Part shown: positions 17,699 to 26,364 of the stretch, in pieces
Numbering within the stretch: the stretch's first letter is position 1
How the letters are laid out: each line of letters opens with the position of its first letter
Origin: Christensenella sp. UBA7588
Lineage (GTDB): Bacteria; Bacillota; Clostridia; Christensenellales; CAG-917
Direction: 5' to 3'
Assembly (NCBI GenBank): GCA_002478945.1
Contig: DLKM01000026.1
Coordinates: 5,981-69,980, forward strand
DNA: 64,000 nt
Translations under genes and position numbers: made by a program
The notes under the pieces: model-generated
What the model saw: the letters and a program-made list of their open reading frames with translations, nothing else
Told to the model about the DNA's origin: nothing
Database searches by the model: none

Positions 17699-18019
17699 TC
17701 ATAATCTATACTTATGTTTGTCTATTTTTATTATCTCAATTTCAATCCCTTGATTACAACGTTTTAGATAAAGCCTATAAAGACTTTTTTTCTTTTTAGG
17801 AATAATCCTTAGTGAATACTTGTCAATTGTCCCTTGAACCTTTTCATAGTTATACCCATGGAAATTTCTCATTAGATCAATATTGTTAATTGATTCTAGC
17901 ATAGAAATTAAGACTTTTAAACACATCACCAATTCTTTATTATGGTTAAAAAACTTGTTCATTTCTTTCTCGCTTGAACAAAGTTTTTCTATTTCATTAT
18001 TGGCATATGTAATTATCAT
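17699..18019 (-). CDS. higB: HigB-family toxin (RelE/ParE-type mRNA interferase)
   Basis: 106 residues from the ATG at 18019 with AGGA close upstream; a TTG at 18043 is an alternative. MIITYANNEIEKLCSSEKEMNKFF followed by NFHGYNYEKVQGTIDKYSLRI and a basic stretch IPKKKKSLYRLYLKRC resembles the killer-protein HigB family, which cuts ribosome-bound mRNA. Toxin-first order is typical of higBA. It is the first gene of a three-gene unit; AT-rich codons set it apart from the flanking genes and suggest transfer. Confidence 0.8.
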   Translation of the reverse strand: MIITYANNEIEKLCSSEKEMNKFFNHNKELVMCLKVLISMLESINNIDLMRNFHGYNYEKVQGTIDKYSLRIIPKKKKSLYRLYLKRCNQGIEIEIIKIDKHKYRL

Positions 18020-18045
18020 AGATCCTATACTTCCCCAAAACAATG

Positions 18046-18064
18046 GTTAACAATTTTTGTTAAC
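18046..18064. promoter_or_regulatory. operator dyad of the higB-higA-secB-like operon
   Basis: GTTAACAATTTTTGTTAAC is a perfect dyad with 8-base arms and a 3-base spacer. It covers the predicted transcription start, a position where a bound HigA would block RNA polymerase. Autoregulation by HigA is known for the family; binding here is inferred. Confidence 0.65.
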
Positions 18065-18071
18065 TAAGGAT

Positions 18072-18100
18072 ATTATATATAAGGAAAACTTATATTTCAA
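18072..18100 (-). promoter_or_regulatory. promoter of the higB-higA-secB-like operon
   Basis: On the minus strand TTGAAA (18095-18100), 17 bases, TATAAT (18072-18077). Confidence 0.8.
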
Positions 18101-18420
18101 GCATTTTAACGAACTTTTTTAAGTTTTTAATAAATCGCACTTTATTGTCACCAACAATACTCTTAGAAAACAGAGCTTACAATATTTAACCTCCACAAGA
18201 ATTAAAAATTTCCAAGAGATAACAAATATATTAAATAAAGTATTTTGATATTGCTAGATATCAATTTTGGAATTACTGCAATGTTGCTTGCAGCTGTAAC
18301 AATTCAAAAAAGACTTATAAGGCAAGTTAAACTTTAAAACAATCCCGTTTCGCCACTTTTATTTGCGTTATAGAGTTTTAAATTTATAATGTCTTAATTA
18401 TTAATTTCAGTAAAAAACTT
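18101..18420. other. AT-rich non-coding stretch at the right edge of the island
   Basis: About 320 bases of A/T-rich sequence between the TAC promoter and the LUD gene. I see no gene, RNA or clear repeat. A short frame at 18239-18337 opens after a stop and has no ribosome binding site; it may be a gene remnant. Confidence 0.5.
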
Positions 18421-19026
18421 TTAGCACCCTAAAACTTGGTTTACAATCACCACCTCATACGGGCAATTTGTGGGTTTGCGCCAAAGGACGACGAGACCTT
18501 TGCAAATGCGTTCGGGGCTGTTGCAATTATAGCATCTGTCGGCGTTTACGGCGCACGGCGTGTTTTTATGAAGGCGTTTTGCATTCTTGGGTGCGGCAAC
18601 GTTTCTTGCACGCCACAATGCGCTGTCGAAGTCGGGCGCAATCTTGTTGTTGCCGACGATAATATACACTTTCTCGTGTCCGTACAATTCCCCTGCCACT
18701 CTGTTGCAGTTGCCGTCGATATTGATAATCTCGCCCGTTTCGGCAATGCCGTTTGCACTTGTCAAAAAAACGTCGGCGGTAAGCGACTCTTTCATAACTT
18801 CGGTCGGAGTTTTTCCGTCGGGATTGTCAAACCTATATAGGACCTTGTTGTGCGATTCGAGCATTTTGAGTATTCCCGTCTCGTCAAGCGTCACGGAGCC
18901 GCCGAATCCGACGCTTTTGCCGTCTATTGCGCCGTTAAGATAGTCGTTTGCCTCTTGCACGGTATCGAATACGGACACCGTAAAGCCGTTTTTCTCGAGA
19001 TTTGCTTTTATATTTGAATAGTCCAT
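18421..19026 (-). CDS. LUD-domain protein (lactate utilisation type)
   Basis: 201 residues, ATG with GAGGG upstream. SVGFGGSVTLDETGIL, FLTSANGIAETGEI and DGNCNRVAG are the LUD (DUF162) motifs. The C-terminal half has a cysteine group (C...CYNCNSPERICKG) that could hold a metal or an iron-sulfur cluster. LutC-type proteins belong to L-lactate oxidation complexes, but lutA and lutB are not nearby and stand-alone LUD proteins of Clostridia have no settled role. Confidence 0.88.
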   Translation of the reverse strand: MDYSNIKANLEKNGFTVSVFDTVQEANDYLNGAIDGKSVGFGGSVTLDETGILKMLESHNKVLYRFDNPDGKTPTEVMKESLTADVFLTSANGIAETGEIINIDGNCNRVAGELYGHEKVYIIVGNNKIAPDFDSALWRARNVAAPKNAKRLHKNTPCAVNADRCYNCNSPERICKGLVVLWRKPTNCPYEVVIVNQVLGC

Positions 19027-19101
19027 TCATACCCTCGCATTTTTACTTATAGTAAAGGCGCAAAATACATTGCGCCTTAAAAATATCGTTTTTATTTACG
19101 A

Positions 19102-20469
19102 TTATTGTTCGCGAACAATATCGGTTTGAGCGAAATTCTTGATTTCTTTCATATGTGCGTTTGCTTCTTCAAACGTGTTTTGCGGAGAGCCTTTATGCAC
19201 GTAAGTCTTGCGCTTAAGCACGAAGAAGAATTTGCCGTCAGCCGCTTCAATCGTGTAAGTACCGATAATGGCGTGAGATTTGAAACGATTGATTGCTCTT
19301 TCGCAGAACTCTTTCGTCGTGTAGTTGGAACTCTCGTAAATATTGTTTCCGCTGGCGTCGTAGAGAGTATAGAAATACTCTTGAGAGCCGTCGGGCTTAT
19401 CGACGTGTTCTATAACGTATTTACCGTAAATGACGGACTCGTCAAAGCCTGCGACCTTTTCGGGAGTTTTACGAACGTTCTTGGGCGTTTTGAGTGCCGC
19501 AAACGGAGGCGCGACTTTCTTGATGACGACCTTTTTATCCTTGTTTGCATTGAGGGCTTCGAGTTCTGCCTCTTTTGCCGCAAGTTTCTTTGCGAGAGCG
19601 GCAGACGGAGTGCCTTCGTAGTAGCAAGCGTCCTCGGGGTCGTAATAATAACCCTCATAGGTGCCGTCATACTTGGACCAATCGTCGGGTTTCTTCTTGA
19701 CGACCTTCTTCGTAGTCGGCTTCTCAACGCCTTTCTTTACAGGAACTTCTTCCTTGACAGGTTCGGGTTCGACTACGGGTTCTTCCTTGACAGGTTCCTC
19801 TTTAACGGGAGCAGGTTCTTCTTTTTCGGCTACGGGTTCAGCCTCTTGAACGGGCGCAACCTCTTGAACGGGTTCTGCAACTGGTTCTGCAGGGACAACG
19901 GGTTCTGCGGGAGCGGGTGTTTCGACAGCCTCGACAGGTGCAGGTTCTTGTACGGGAGCAGGTTTTTCTTTAACTTCCTCTTTCACAGGCTCTGCAACGG
20001 GTTCCGCAACGGGTTCCGCAGGAGCGACGGTTTCCGCTACGGGTTCCGCCACGGTTTCTTCTTTAACCTCGTCGGCGGCAACTTGCTCTTGAACTTGTTC
20101 TTGCGCTTGTGCCTCCTCTGCGACAGGTTCGTCCTGCACTACGGGTTCCTCTCTCTGCTCTTGAACGGGTTGTTCGTCAACGTCGGGAACTACGGGAACG
20201 TCGTCGACGTCGTCAACGTCGTTACCTTTCAGTTTATTGCGCAATCTCGCAAGTTTCTGATTGAGGCGCAATTCCTCGCCCGTAACGCCGTATTCGGAAT
20301 AAAACTCGTTTTCCTCTTTGTCCTCTTGAGCGTCTTTCTTTTCTTTGACCGCTTTCAAAATATTGAAAATGAGAACGGCAATAAGCGCCGCCGCTGCCAA
20401 TGCGAGAGCAATGATAATCACGAGTGCGCTAAAACCATCGATAGGACCGAGTTTGAGGTTATCTAACAT
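19102..20469 (-). CDS. membrane-anchored protein with Pro/Glu/Val-rich linker and tandem DUF1508-like domains
   Basis: 455 residues; AAGGGGTGG precedes the ATG. One TM helix (about residues 15-38) is followed by a short coiled segment, then roughly 170 residues of low-complexity EPV repeats (AEPVAEPV, KEEPV), a lysine-rich stretch, and a C-terminal pair of YegP/DUF1508-type units (GKYVIEHVDKPDG...YFYTLYDASG and GTYTIEAADGKFFFVLKRKT). DUF1508 units are normally small free proteins of unknown function. The linker would hold the pair away from the membrane, probably on the cytoplasmic side. The gene stands alone. Confidence 0.75.
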   Translation of the reverse strand: MLDNLKLGPIDGFSALVIIIALALAAAALIAVLIFNILKAVKEKKDAQEDKEENEFYSEYGVTGEELRLNQKLARLRNKLKGNDVDDVDDVPVVPDVDEQPVQEQREEPVVQDEPVAEEAQAQEQVQEQVAADEVKEETVAEPVAETVAPAEPVAEPVAEPVKEEVKEKPAPVQEPAPVEAVETPAPAEPVVPAEPVAEPVQEVAPVQEAEPVAEKEEPAPVKEEPVKEEPVVEPEPVKEEVPVKKGVEKPTTKKVVKKKPDDWSKYDGTYEGYYYDPEDACYYEGTPSAALAKKLAAKEAELEALNANKDKKVVIKKVAPPFAALKTPKNVRKTPEKVAGFDESVIYGKYVIEHVDKPDGSQEYFYTLYDASGNNIYESSNYTTKEFCERAINRFKSHAIIGTYTIEAADGKFFFVLKRKTYVHKGSPQNTFEEANAHMKEIKNFAQTDIVREQ

Positions 20470-20657
20470 ATACTTCCACCCCTTATGAGAGTATTATAAA
20501 CAAAGATATATTAACACACAACGCGCGCAAGTGCAATACATTTTTGTTTTTTTTCGGCAACAAGCGTTTTTATGTCGCCGAAAAATGCAGAAAACACGTC
20601 TTTAGCGACGCGATTTTCCCGTCTAATCATTAGTTTATGTATTTTTTTGCGATAATA

Positions 20658-22205
20658 TCAACCGAAATGCGCAACGATAGTCGCAACGACCATTCCCACC
20701 GAAGCGGTTATCGACAAAGCCTTGAGTCTTTCGCTTTTCTTGAGCAATACGAATCTCGAAAGCAACAACAGCGATGTCAATAGGAAAAGCAATCCGACGA
20801 TTCCGACCTCGGAATCGACCGAGGCAATATTCAAAGTGCCGATTGCTCCGACGTAAAGCCTGAACGGCAAAAGCAAATATTTGATTAGCCAAACAAAACC
20901 GCCCCACGTCGTAATCAAAGACAACAATACGAGTACGAGCATAATAACGTACACGACCATTATGTACGGCAGAATCAAAAAGTTCGACAACAAAAACAGC
21001 ACGGGAACCTGTCCGAAGAAGTATGCGACGAACGGATACGACATTAGGTTTGTGGCAAAAGAAACCGCACAAACGCTTGCGAACTTCTTGCCGATTTTGC
21101 GTTTGGGACTAATCTTGTTTACGATTTTATCTCCCACTCTTTCAAACGGTCTCACAAACGCATAAATACCTAAAACGGAAGCGAACGACAGCAAAAAACC
21201 GACATCCAAAATCGCGCACGGTCTGAACAATAAAATAAGTATGGCGGCAAGAGATAAAGACGATAAATCGTCTTTCTTCCTACCGAAAGAGGACGCGAAC
21301 ATACTCACGCCGCTCATAACTACTGCACGCAACGACGACGCCGTGAACGAACAAAGCATCGAATAAAAGAACGTTGCGACAAGCACTATAACGAAACTGA
21401 TTTTGGGATTTACCTTGAGTTTTTTGAAAACGAAATACAATGCGCCCGCAAGCGTCGAAACGTGCAAACCGCTGACTGCGAGAACGTGTGCGAGTCCGCT
21501 GGCTTTGATGTTGTCGTATAAATCTCCGTCTATGCCGAATTTGTCGCCTATAACGAGTGCTTGCGCTATCGACGAGGTGTAATCGTCGGTATTTTCGTAA
21601 AGAATGCGTTTGATTTTGAGTTGAATATTGTCGGGAAACTTGAGTTTGCCCTCGCCTATCTTTTGCACGCTCGAAACGTTTGCGTGATAGCGCACTTTGT
21701 TTTGATTGTGCAAGGCATAATAAGTGCTGAATTTTTCGTGACCGTAAAAAGTTATCGTGCCTTCGACTTGCACGAAATCTCCTGCGGAAAAATCTACGTC
21801 GTACAAGTATGCTTCCGCATAAACCGTATAACCGCACTCTCCGTCGTCGGTCTTTACGTTGTCGAGATAGAAACGCGCTTTGCCGTTTTCGACGACGATT
21901 TCGCTCGAGACCTGCGCGGTAAAAGTGCCGCTGTATTTGCGAAAAGCCACGTCGTTATATGCAAGATTGCTCGCAGTCATTGCGACAAAACCTATCATAA
22001 TCGCAAGCGGAACGTAAAAGAGTTTTCGAGATTTTTTGAATGCGGTAACGAGAGAAAAACAGACTATTAAAAGAGCAAGCAGTCCGATATACCACCAAAC
22101 CGCAACTCCGTAAACAGCCTCCGCAAGCAATATGCCGACAATCAAAGAAATCGCAAAGCAGACCATAGGTCTGTAATTGAATATTCTTCTGCCCTTTATC
22201 GTCAT
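20658..22205 (-). CDS. comEC: ComEC/Rec2-family membrane protein lacking the metallo-beta-lactamase domain
   Basis: 515 residues from the ATG at 22205 with GAGGG upstream. An N-terminal TM pair and OB-like DUF4131 region is followed by the competence domain with the signature SGLAHVLAVSGLHVSTLAG and about eight TM helices. ComEC forms the channel for single-stranded DNA in transformation. Typical ComEC proteins are 700-800 residues with a C-terminal nuclease-like metallo-beta-lactamase domain; this one stops after the TM part, with no frame continuing it. It lies 75 bases after the DUF1667 gene. Confidence 0.85.
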   Translation of the reverse strand: MTIKGRRIFNYRPMVCFAISLIVGILLAEAVYGVAVWWYIGLLALLIVCFSLVTAFKKSRKLFYVPLAIMIGFVAMTASNLAYNDVAFRKYSGTFTAQVSSEIVVENGKARFYLDNVKTDDGECGYTVYAEAYLYDVDFSAGDFVQVEGTITFYGHEKFSTYYALHNQNKVRYHANVSSVQKIGEGKLKFPDNIQLKIKRILYENTDDYTSSIAQALVIGDKFGIDGDLYDNIKASGLAHVLAVSGLHVSTLAGALYFVFKKLKVNPKISFVIVLVATFFYSMLCSFTASSLRAVVMSGVSMFASSFGRKKDDLSSLSLAAILILLFRPCAILDVGFLLSFASVLGIYAFVRPFERVGDKIVNKISPKRKIGKKFASVCAVSFATNLMSYPFVAYFFGQVPVLFLLSNFLILPYIMVVYVIMLVLVLLSLITTWGGFVWLIKYLLLPFRLYVGAIGTLNIASVDSEVGIVGLLFLLTSLLLLSRFVLLKKSERLKALSITASVGMVVATIVAHFG

Positions 22206-22280
22206 TTTTCCCTCGTAAAACTTATCGCAACCGAGCGCGTGCGTCGGTTGCGACAATAAAGCGTTTTCTTTTGTTAAAAC

Positions 22281-22619
22281 TTATTTTCTGCCCGTAACGA
22301 TAATGTCCGCTCCCAAACCGAGAACGTCGGTTGCGATAACGTCGCCTATTTTCGCGTCGTCGGGGCAAGTCAACGTTCCGACAAAGCAAACGACGTCGAA
22401 AATGCGCTCTTTTGGCACGGTACAACTCGTTTTTACGGAAGCAACGCCGCCGTTTTGCATTTTTACGAGCGTAGTCACGCATCTTTTGGGATGCGTATAT
22501 TCTTCTTTTCCGTACATTTCGCCTCTTTTGCAAGTGTTTCCGCTGACGACCACAACGCCGTCTTTTTCTTCGATGGAAAGAGGACAACCCATCGGACACA
22601 TTATGCAAATCGTATTCAT
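22281..22619 (-). CDS. DUF1667 protein of the glycerol-3-phosphate dehydrogenase-like operon
   Basis: 112 residues. CIMCPMGCPL near the N-terminus and a later GNTCKRG give four cysteines of an iron-sulfur or zinc site, as in DUF1667. Its ATG overlaps the stop of the upstream oxidoreductase (ATGA). DUF1667 proteins are found as the third member of GlpA-like/FAD oxidoreductase operons in anaerobes and probably act as a small electron-transfer subunit; that is inference from context. Confidence 0.88.
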   Translation of the reverse strand: MNTICIMCPMGCPLSIEEKDGVVVVSGNTCKRGEMYGKEEYTHPKRCVTTLVKMQNGGVASVKTSCTVPKERIFDVVCFVGTLTCPDDAKIGDVIATDVLGLGADIIVTGRK

Positions 22620-23857
22620 TTTTCCAACCTCACGACAACGTCTCCGTCAATCATAGCTTTGTCTACGACGACGTTTCCCATTTCTCCGGGAGCGAGAACC
22701 ATACATTTTTTGCTTATCAAAACGTTGTTTCCGCTCTCGACGATAAGTTTGCAATTCTTGTACACGTCTCCGACTCTGAAAAATATCTGCACTTTGCCCT
22801 CTCCCTTGCTTATTCTTTGCGGAAGCGCGTATCTAACGCCGTCTTTTGCAAGCACGTTTACTTGCTCCGCCGTGCTATCGATAGCTCCGAGCGCGTATTT
22901 TGCGGCGTATTCTCCCGCAATTTCCGCCTCGTGCGAAACGTTGTCCACAAGGTCGTGAACGTGAAGTACGTTTCCGCAAGAGAAGATACCCTCGCAAGAC
23001 GTCATACGATGCTCGTCGACGACTGCTCCGTTCGTTACTCTGCTCATTTCCACGTCCGTGCCGTTCAGCAAATCGTTTTCGGGAATAAGTCCCACCGACA
23101 AAAGCAACGTGTCGCAATCGATATATTGTTCTTCTTCGAGTATAGGCTTTCTGTCTGCGCCGACGGGTGCGTAATAAAGTCCCGTCATTCTCGGTTTTCC
23201 GACGATTCTCGTAATCGTATGGCTGTATTTGATGGGAATGTTATAGTCGTCGAGGCATTGCACGATATTTCGTTTGAGTCCGCTCGAATAAGGCATAAGC
23301 TCGAGTACGAGTTTTACTTTTGCGCCCTCGGTAGTCATACGGCGCGCCATAATCAGTCCGATGTCTCCGCTTCCGAGAATCACGACTTCCTTTCCTACGA
23401 GATAACCGTCGAGGTTGCAGATTTTCTGCGCCATACCTGCGGTATAAATGCCTGCGGGACGAGTACCCGGCAACGCGATTGCGCCTGCGGTACGTTCTCT
23501 GCATCCCATTGCAAGCACGATTGCGCCTGCCTGAATCTTACAGAAACCTGCCGTCGGAGACAATACGCTGACCACTTTATTGCGGTCGATAGACAAAACC
23601 ATACTTTCGAGCATAACGGTTATATCCTCTTTTTCGACCATTCCTCTGAAACGGTTTGCGTATTCGGGTCCCGTCATCTCCTCGCCGAAGTAATGCAGTC
23701 CGAAGCCTTGGTGTATGCATTGATTGAGTATACCGCCCAATCTTACGTCTCTTTCGAGTATAACGGTGCTTGCGCCTTGTTTTCTTGCAGACAGAGCCGC
23801 CGCCATACCTGCAGGACCGCCGCCTATAATCACGACGTCGTATTTGAGTGCGTTCAT
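22616..23857 (-). CDS. NAD(P)/FAD-dependent oxidoreductase of the GlpA-like triad
   Basis: 413 residues, AAGGAGG before the ATG, which overlaps the upstream stop by four bases. The FAD motif GGGPAGMAAALSARKQGAS starts at residue 12, and a second Rossmann motif VVILGSGDIGLIMA binds NAD(P)H; GIFSCGNVLHVHD near the end closes the FAD site. It resembles small NADH-dependent flavoproteins (HcaD/NirB-like) and probably passes electrons between the dehydrogenase and NAD or another carrier. Confidence 0.88.
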   Translation of the reverse strand: MNALKYDVVIIGGGPAGMAAALSARKQGASTVILERDVRLGGILNQCIHQGFGLHYFGEEMTGPEYANRFRGMVEKEDITVMLESMVLSIDRNKVVSVLSPTAGFCKIQAGAIVLAMGCRERTAGAIALPGTRPAGIYTAGMAQKICNLDGYLVGKEVVILGSGDIGLIMARRMTTEGAKVKLVLELMPYSSGLKRNIVQCLDDYNIPIKYSHTITRIVGKPRMTGLYYAPVGADRKPILEEEQYIDCDTLLLSVGLIPENDLLNGTDVEMSRVTNGAVVDEHRMTSCEGIFSCGNVLHVHDLVDNVSHEAEIAGEYAAKYALGAIDSTAEQVNVLAKDGVRYALPQRISKGEGKVQIFFRVGDVYKNCKLIVESGNNVLISKKCMVLAPGEMGNVVVDKAMIDGDVVVRLEK

Positions 23858-25290
23858 CTGTCCACCTCCTTAACCTTGCATACGGCTATGTTGGAATCTT
23901 CTCCGCCGCCCTTTCTGACTTTATCGAGCGGAATATTCAATTCTCTGGAAATAATCTCCATAACTCTCGGCCCGCAAAAACCGCCTTGGCATCTGCCCAT
24001 ACCTGCGCGCGTGCGGCGTTTAACGGCGTCTACTGTAAACGCAGGCACGGGAGAATGAATCGCTTCCACTATTTCGGCCTCCGTGACCTTTTCGCAACGG
24101 CAAACGATTCTTCCCCACGCTTGATTCTCTTTTATGAGAGCGTTGAGAGTCTTTTCGTCGAGTTCGCAAAGTCTCTTACGCTTCGGCATAACCGTGACGT
24201 ATTCGTCTTTGAGAGAGGCTCCCGACTTTTGAGCCACTATTCCGTCTATATACTCTGCTATGGCAGGAGCAGACGTAAGCCCGGGGGAACAGATGCCTAT
24301 TGCCATAATAAAGTTTTCTTTTATCTTCGATTCGCCTATTACGAAATCGTGTCCGATAATGGTACGCAAACCCGAATACACTCTGATGCATTTGTTAAAC
24401 GCAGGAGTTTTGTAGGATATAGGCACGCTCTTTCTCAACGTATCGAGAGAATCGAGAGACGAAGCGGTGTCGTCATCGTCGAGAGTATCGATTGCCGTAG
24501 GTCCGTATATAACGTTTCCGTCTGCGGTGGGAGCTACGAGAACTCCTTTACCGAGCGCGCTCGGAAGTTGGAATACTACGGTGTGTATATTCTTTCTCTC
24601 CGTATTGTCGAGGACGAAGTAATCTCCTCTGCGATAAGTCGTATCGTAATGTTCCGCGCCCGCTTGGTCGTTTACTTGCGCGCCGTGTGCGCCTGCGCAG
24701 TTGATAACGTATTTTGCGGTAAAGTCGCCTTTATTCGTCTTTACGATATACTCTCCGTTTTCTTTCTCGATTGATTGACTTTCGCATTCGAGCAAAACTT
24801 CCGCTCCGTTAAGCACCGCTCTGTCCGCATACGCGATGCAGAGTTGATAAGGAGATACCACGCCTGCGGTGGGCGCATAAAGCGAAAACTCGATGTCGTC
24901 GGCAACGTTCGGCTCGAGAGCAACGGTCTTTTCTCTGTCCCATATCTCCACGGGAACGCCGTTTGCCTCCGCTTTCTCTTTGAGAATTTCAAGCCCTTCG
25001 AGTTGGTCTGCTCTTGCAACGACGATAGAGGCGCATCTGTGATGCGGCACGTCAAGTTCTTGTGCGTCTTGCCACATAAGCTCGTTTCCGCGAACGTTGA
25101 ATTTTGCTTTTAGCGTATTAGGTTCGCAATCGTAGCCTGCGTGAACGATTCCGCTGTTTGCTCTTGTAGAAAAAGAGGCGACGTCGTCGCACTTTTCGAT
25201 AAGCAGAACTTTTAGGTTGCGCCTTGCAAGCCTGTCAAGAACTGCCGTGCCGACGATACCGCCGCCTATTACGATACAATCGTAGTTCAT
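23854..25290 (-). CDS. FAD-dependent glycerol-3-phosphate dehydrogenase-like protein (GlpA type) with BFD-like domain
   Basis: 478 residues; AGGA precedes the ATG. The FAD fold begins VIGGGIVGTAVLDRLARR, with STRANSGIVHAGYD typical of the DAO/GlpA family. The C-terminal 100 residues carry VCRCEKVTEAEI and GRCQGGFCGPRV, a BFD-like [2Fe-2S] domain. It should oxidise glycerol 3-phosphate (or a related 2-hydroxy acid) and hand electrons to the next two gene products. glpK and glpF are not nearby. A repeat element fills the upstream gap. Confidence 0.88.
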   Translation of the reverse strand: MNYDCIVIGGGIVGTAVLDRLARRNLKVLLIEKCDDVASFSTRANSGIVHAGYDCEPNTLKAKFNVRGNELMWQDAQELDVPHHRCASIVVARADQLEGLEILKEKAEANGVPVEIWDREKTVALEPNVADDIEFSLYAPTAGVVSPYQLCIAYADRAVLNGAEVLLECESQSIEKENGEYIVKTNKGDFTAKYVINCAGAHGAQVNDQAGAEHYDTTYRRGDYFVLDNTERKNIHTVVFQLPSALGKGVLVAPTADGNVIYGPTAIDTLDDDDTASSLDSLDTLRKSVPISYKTPAFNKCIRVYSGLRTIIGHDFVIGESKIKENFIMAIGICSPGLTSAPAIAEYIDGIVAQKSGASLKDEYVTVMPKRKRLCELDEKTLNALIKENQAWGRIVCRCEKVTEAEIVEAIHSPVPAFTVDAVKRRTRAGMGRCQGGFCGPRVMEIISRELNIPLDKVRKGGGEDSNIAVCKVKEVDR

Positions 25291-25358
25291 AGGTTATATT
25301 CCTCTAAAATGATTTTAGTTCTGTTTAGTGTCTTTCGGGTGTACCGATTGCAAATCAA

Positions 25359-25785
25359 TGCAACTTACCCCCCCTTCCTCAGGTGTTTCCCCTAAATTAA
25401 CACTCTAACAAAGTTAGCGTCATAATTCCTTGAATGCAACATTACCCCTTCCCTTCGGGCTTTCCCCTATTGCTCAAATAGATGTCATTTCTCTTTTTAA
25501 GCAAACATCGTTCGCAAGAGGGGAACTCGGCACTCACATAGATAGGTATCGTTCACTTGTTATGCCACTCGTTCGCCAACGAAAAGAACAACACTCGTTG
25601 GCTCACTTGTACAATCCGTCAAGTTCGGCACTCAAAGGCTCGCCGCCTTGCGGCTCGAAGCTCCGAATAAGCACATTCAGTTTATAGGTACGCCTTGAAT
25701 AGGCACATTCCGTTAATAAGTGCGCTTCGAATAAGTGTGCGTTCGGGTGTGGGCAAAGCCCACCCGCAATTATTAACTATTAACT
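25359..25785 (+). repeat. interspersed repeat R1
   Basis: The left end is C-rich (CCCCCTTCCTCAGGTG). The middle is variable, the block CACTCACATAGATAGGTATC and the hairpin GCCGC-CTT-GCGGC follow, and the tail hairpin GTGGGC-AAA-GCCCAC is shared with R2. It fills the gap between the ppa stop and the GlpA-like gene. Short frames inside it have no ribosome binding site. Confidence 0.75.
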
Positions 25786-25796
25786 TTATCAAAGCG

Positions 25797-26333
25797 TTAC
25801 TTTATGTTGAACTTCTTTTTGTATGCTTCCATATTGTCTTTGATGATAAGCTCGGCAAACTCTCTGTTCTTCACTTGGAATACCGTCGTTTGCTTGCCTT
25901 CGAGTTGCTTATACACTCTGAAGAAGTGCGACATTTCTTCCATAATGTGAGAGGGCAAATCTTCGATTTCCTTATATATATTCCACGTCGGGTCTTTGAA
26001 AGGAATCGCGATGATTTTGTAGTCCATCTCTCCGCCGTCTTGCATCATCATTACGCCGATGGGATAGCATCTTACCATTGCCATCGGTACGATAGGTTCG
26101 GAGCAAAGCACCAAAACGTCCAACGGGTCGTTGTCCTCGCTGTATGTGCGAGGGATAAAACCGTAGTTTGCGGGATAGTGCGTCGACGTATAAAGCACTC
26201 TGTCCAAAATAAGTGCGCCGGACGCTTTGTCAAGTTCGTATTTGTTTTTACTGCCTTTCGAAATCTCTATGACAGCCAAAAAATCAGTTGTGGTAATGCG
26301 ACTTTCGTCAATATCGTGCCAAATGCAACCCAT
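25797..26333 (-). CDS. ppa: inorganic pyrophosphatase, family I
   Basis: 178 residues from the ATG at 26333 with GGAGAA upstream; the frame continues over the promoter and is not coding there. Family I motifs are present: YELDKASGALILDR, YPANYGFIPRT, and the metal-binding DNDPLDVLVL. It hydrolyses pyrophosphate from biosynthesis. Family I is less usual than family II in Firmicutes but occurs in Clostridia. It has its own consensus promoter and is divergent from the ABC exporter. Confidence 0.95.
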   Translation of the reverse strand: MGCIWHDIDESRITTTDFLAVIEISKGSKNKYELDKASGALILDRVLYTSTHYPANYGFIPRTYSEDNDPLDVLVLCSEPIVPMAMVRCYPIGVMMMQDGGEMDYKIIAIPFKDPTWNIYKEIEDLPSHIMEEMSHFFRVYKQLEGKQTTVFQVKNREFAELIIKDNMEAYKKKFNIK

Positions 26334-26364
26334 ATTCTTCTCCGATAAATCTTTATTATCTTTT

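Noticed and set aside
16848..18043. Prophage or transposon as source of the island
   Set aside because: No integrase, transposase, phage structural gene or terminal repeat was found between the GGGtGRT and LUD genes; only the tail repeats hint at integration.
18278..18325. Possible fourth copy of the GGGtGRT tail at the right edge of the island
   Set aside because: Reading AMLLAAVTIQKRLIR gives only a few matches to ASVACAVAVQEGLTK and the nucleotide match is near chance; no hairpin set follows.
19741..20160. Short direct repeats that could suggest a CRISPR or satellite array
   Set aside because: They encode the EPV-rich linker, vary in length and spacing and have no spacers. No CRISPR array or cas gene was found in the window.
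19105..20466. Long open frame on the plus strand opposite the EPV-rich protein
   Set aside because: It mirrors the low-complexity linker of the real gene (a Phe/Cys/Arg-rich shadow) and has no start signal.
20551..20585. TTTTTCGGC/GCCGAAAAA hairpin between the DUF1508-like gene and comEC
   Set aside because: Neither strand has a T-run after the stem, the loop is long, and I see no regulatory logic; not called as terminator.
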